In this document: positions 31,700 to 33,532 of the stretch, one piece after another
Numbering within the stretch: position 1 is the first letter of the stretch
How the letters are laid out: each line of letters opens with the position of its first letter
NCBI GenBank assembly: GCA_030694425.1
Contig: JAUXYI010000083.1
Location: forward strand, 1-33,532
DNA: 33,532 nucleotides
From: Thermodesulfovibrionia bacterium
GTDB taxonomy: Bacteria; Nitrospirota; Thermodesulfovibrionia; UBA6902; BMS3Bbin08
Direction: 5' to 3'
The notes under the pieces: model-generated
Told to the model about the DNA's origin: nothing
The model's input: the letters and a program-made list of their open reading frames with translations, nothing else
The model's database searches: none
Position numbers and translations under genes: made by a program

Positions 31700-33532
31700 A
31701 TTTTCTGCCCCTCCACAGCATATAAATCGCTGGATAAATAACGAGCTCAAGGATTGTTGAGGTAATGACTCCGCCGACCATCGGAGCCGCAATGCGTTTC
31801 ATGACGTCTGCGCCTGTTCCGTGGCTGAACATTATGGGGATAAGCCCTGCAAGTATGACGCTTACCGTCATTATCTTCGGACGAATCCTTTTTACAGCGC
31901 CGTACATTACTGCTTCTCTCAAGTCGCCAATTGAATTCAGCTTCCCTTCCTTCTTCCATCTTTCATATGCAAGCTCAAGATAAAGGAGCATTATAACGCC
32001 TGTCTCAGCATCAAGACCTGCAAGCGCTATTATGCCCACCCATACCGCAATGCTCATGTTGTAATTTAAAAGATAAAGGAGCCAGAATGAGCCTACAAGA
32101 GAGAAGGGAACTGCAAGAAGAACTATGAACGTTTTGGTCACTGACTTCGTATTCAGGTATATGAGCACAAAGATTATGAGCGCTGTGAGGGGGATGACAA
32201 GTTTGAGTCTTTCCTGTGTTTTTACAAGGTGCTCATATTCGCCGCTCCATTCAAGGCGGTAACCTTCAGGGATTTTCATAGAAGCAACCTTTTGTTTTGC
32301 CTCGTTTACATAACCTCCGATATCCCTTCCTGTAAAATCTATGTATACATAGGCGGTCAAAAGCCCTTCTTCACTCTTTATCTGTGTGGGGCCTTTTACA
32401 ATCTTTATATCAACAAGCTCGCCTAATGGAACCTGAAGAATTTTCATTGAAGCCGGTTGAAGGCTGCTCATCGAAGTCTGTCCGAAGGATCCTGTGGACT
32501 GGCTTCCGGCTGCAGACTGCTGACTATTCATAACAGGCACAAGGACCCTTTTGAGTTTTTCAATGTCATTTCTCAATTCCCTTGAGTAGCGGACATTTAC
32601 AGGATAGCGTTCCCTGCCTTCAACAGTAATTGTCAGGTTCATGCCGCCGACCGCAGTCTGCACTACTTCCTGAATGTCATCAACATTTATCCCGTATCTT
32701 GCGGCTTCTTCACGCTTAATATTGAAATCCAGAAAATATCCTGTTGTCACTCTTTCCGCATAGACGCTTCTTGTGCCCGGAATATCTTTAATGATGTTTT
32801 CTAACTCCAATCCGAGTTTCTCTATTTCCTCAAGCTTTGGGCCTAAAACCTTGATTCCTACAGGCGTTCTTATGCCTGTAGAAAGCATGTCAATGCGGGC
32901 TTTTATCGGCATTGTGAAGGAATTTGCAACTCCCGGGATGCTCAATGCGTCGTTCATCTCATTCTTTAATCCTTCAACTGTCATCCCTTTTCGCCATTCA
33001 TGTTCAGGCTTGAGATTTATAACTGTTTCAAACATCTCAAGAGGAGCAGGGTCTGTTGCTGTCTCTGCGCGGCCTGCTTTTCCGAATACCTGCTCAACTT
33101 CGGGAATCTTCTTCAGAATCTTATCCTGCATCTGTAAGAGTTTAGATACCTCTGATATTGATGCGCCCGGCACTGTAACAGGCATATAAAAGAGTGTCCC
33201 TTCATAAAGCGGAGGCATGAATTCCGAACCGAGTTTTATAAATGGATAGGCGGTAAGCGCCATGATGATTATTGCAATGACAATAACGCTCTTTTTGAAT
33301 CTGAGGGCGAGGATTGCCACCGGCTCGTATATCTTGTGGAGGATTATGCTTATTGGATTTTTCTCTTCAGGTCTTATCTTCCCGCGGATGAAGAGCGTCA
33401 TCAACACAGGCGTCAACGTAATCGCAAGGAAAGATGAAAAAAGCATTGCAAATGTCTTTGTGTATGCCAGTGGTTTAAATAATCTTCCTGCCTGAGCCTG
33501 AAGCGTAAATACAGGCAGAAATCCTACGGTGA
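31677..33532 (-). CDS. CusA/CzcA-type heavy-metal RND efflux pump, 3' part (partial)
   Basis: The C-terminal 617 or so residues of an inner-membrane proton-driven metal efflux pump. The frame stays open to the window edge (reading TVGFLPVFTLQAQAGRLF), so the 5' part is missing; an ATG at 33446 is internal. Visible parts: helices of the first half, the second periplasmic loop with MPIKARIDMLSTGIRTPVG (a Met equivalent to one of the CusA copper/silver ligands), and the last six helices including AGLDAETGVIMLLYLELAYERW. This favours a Cus-like monovalent-metal pump over Czc, but only by motif. A Ser/Gln-rich stretch of about 30 residues near 32450-32531 is partly heptad-repeat derived. Confidence 0.9.
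   Translation of the reverse strand, partial: TVGFLPVFTLQAQAGRLFKPLAYTKTFAMLFSSFLAITLTPVLMTLFIRGKIRPEEKNPISIILHKIYEPVAILALRFKKSVIVIAIIIMALTAYPFIKLGSEFMPPLYEGTLFYMPVTVPGASISEVSKLLQMQDKILKKIPEVEQVFGKAGRAETATDPAPLEMFETVINLKPEHEWRKGMTVEGLKNEMNDALSIPGVANSFTMPIKARIDMLSTGIRTPVGIKVLGPKLEEIEKLGLELENIIKDIPGTRSVYAERVTTGYFLDFNIKREEAARYGINVDDIQEVVQTAVGGMNLTITVEGRERYPVNVRYSRELRNDIEKLKRVLVPVMNSQQSAAGSQSTGSFGQTSMSSLQPASMKILQVPLGELVDIKIVKGPTQIKSEEGLLTAYVYIDFTGRDIGGYVNEAKQKVASMKIPEGYRLEWSGEYEHLVKTQERLKLVIPLTALIIFVLIYLNTKSVTKTFIVLLAVPFSLVGSFWLLYLLNYNMSIAVWVGIIALAGLDAETGVIMLLYLELAYERWKKEGKLNSIGDLREAVMYGAVKRIRPKIMTVSVILAGLIPIMFSHGTGADVMKRIAAPMVGGVITSTILELVIYPAIYMLWRGRKFRNSTPL
32497..32531. repeat. weak heptad-repeat insertion in the RND gene
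   Basis: GACTGGC, TTCCGGC, TGCAGAC, TGCTGAC, TATTCAT in one phase, translated on the minus strand as MNSQQSAAGSQST. Degenerate, but in the same style and at a variable loop before the PLGELVDIKI strand. Confidence 0.4.

Noticed and set aside
33262-33495. Plus-strand open frame at the window end
   Set aside because: Antisense to the RND pump frame, which stays open to the edge with conserved sequence.

Overview
The window is AT-rich bacterial chromosome, mostly conserved housekeeping genes with long repeat-filled spacers. The organism looks like a Gram-negative, diderm anaerobe or microaerophile, most likely an uncultured Nitrospirota (Thermodesulfovibrio-like). This is inference from the futalosine menaquinone enzymes, a PEP-CTERM surface protein with sigma-54 control, type IV pilus genes with a PilQ secretin, a fused aroKB and an RND metal pump. 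No rRNA or tRNA gene was seen.

Layout. 1-2150: a YgjP-like metalloprotease, one orphan CRISPR-like repeat, a DtxR/FeoA metal regulator, then a spacer with an inverted-repeat element and a decayed TPR fragment. 2160-6984: a PAS histidine kinase and sigma-54 activator pair, a -24/-12 promoter, a 59-aa cysteine-rich protein and a PEP-CTERM protein, closed by a strong terminator. 7046-12792: patatin lipoprotein, mqnE-mqnC (minus), HtpX-like protease (minus), a tyrS-like 5' fragment, a Trm112-like protein and a DEDD exonuclease. 12789-18974 (minus): infB-ylxP-rbfA-nrnA-truB-PAP2, a translation and RNA operon. 19135-19850: rpmB and a DciA-like gene. 19883-23100 (minus): tig-clpP-clpX proteostasis operon. 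23509-28456: pilMNOPQ. 28602-31699: aroC and fused aroKB, which recalls the pil-aro gene order of Proteobacteria. 31677-end (minus): 3' part of a CusA/CzcA-type RND pump running off the window.

Three signals are not explained by the genes. (1) Degenerate 7-bp tandem repeats, often built as hairpins, occur in spacers and also inside mqnC, mqnE, aroC and probably the RND gene, where they are translated as in-frame insertions; the mqnC insert is exactly nine heptads, 63 bp, 21 codons. (2) A family of about 114-152 bp elements with degenerate terminal inverted repeats and a GTCATT... hairpin core occurs four times. (3) Many first genes lack a Shine-Dalgarno sequence and have a -10 box 6-8 nt before the ATG, which suggests leaderless transcripts, while several operon-internal genes have good Shine-Dalgarno sites. 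The best candidate for an uncharacterised functional system is the kinase / sigma-54 activator / cysteine-rich small protein / PEP-CTERM locus.
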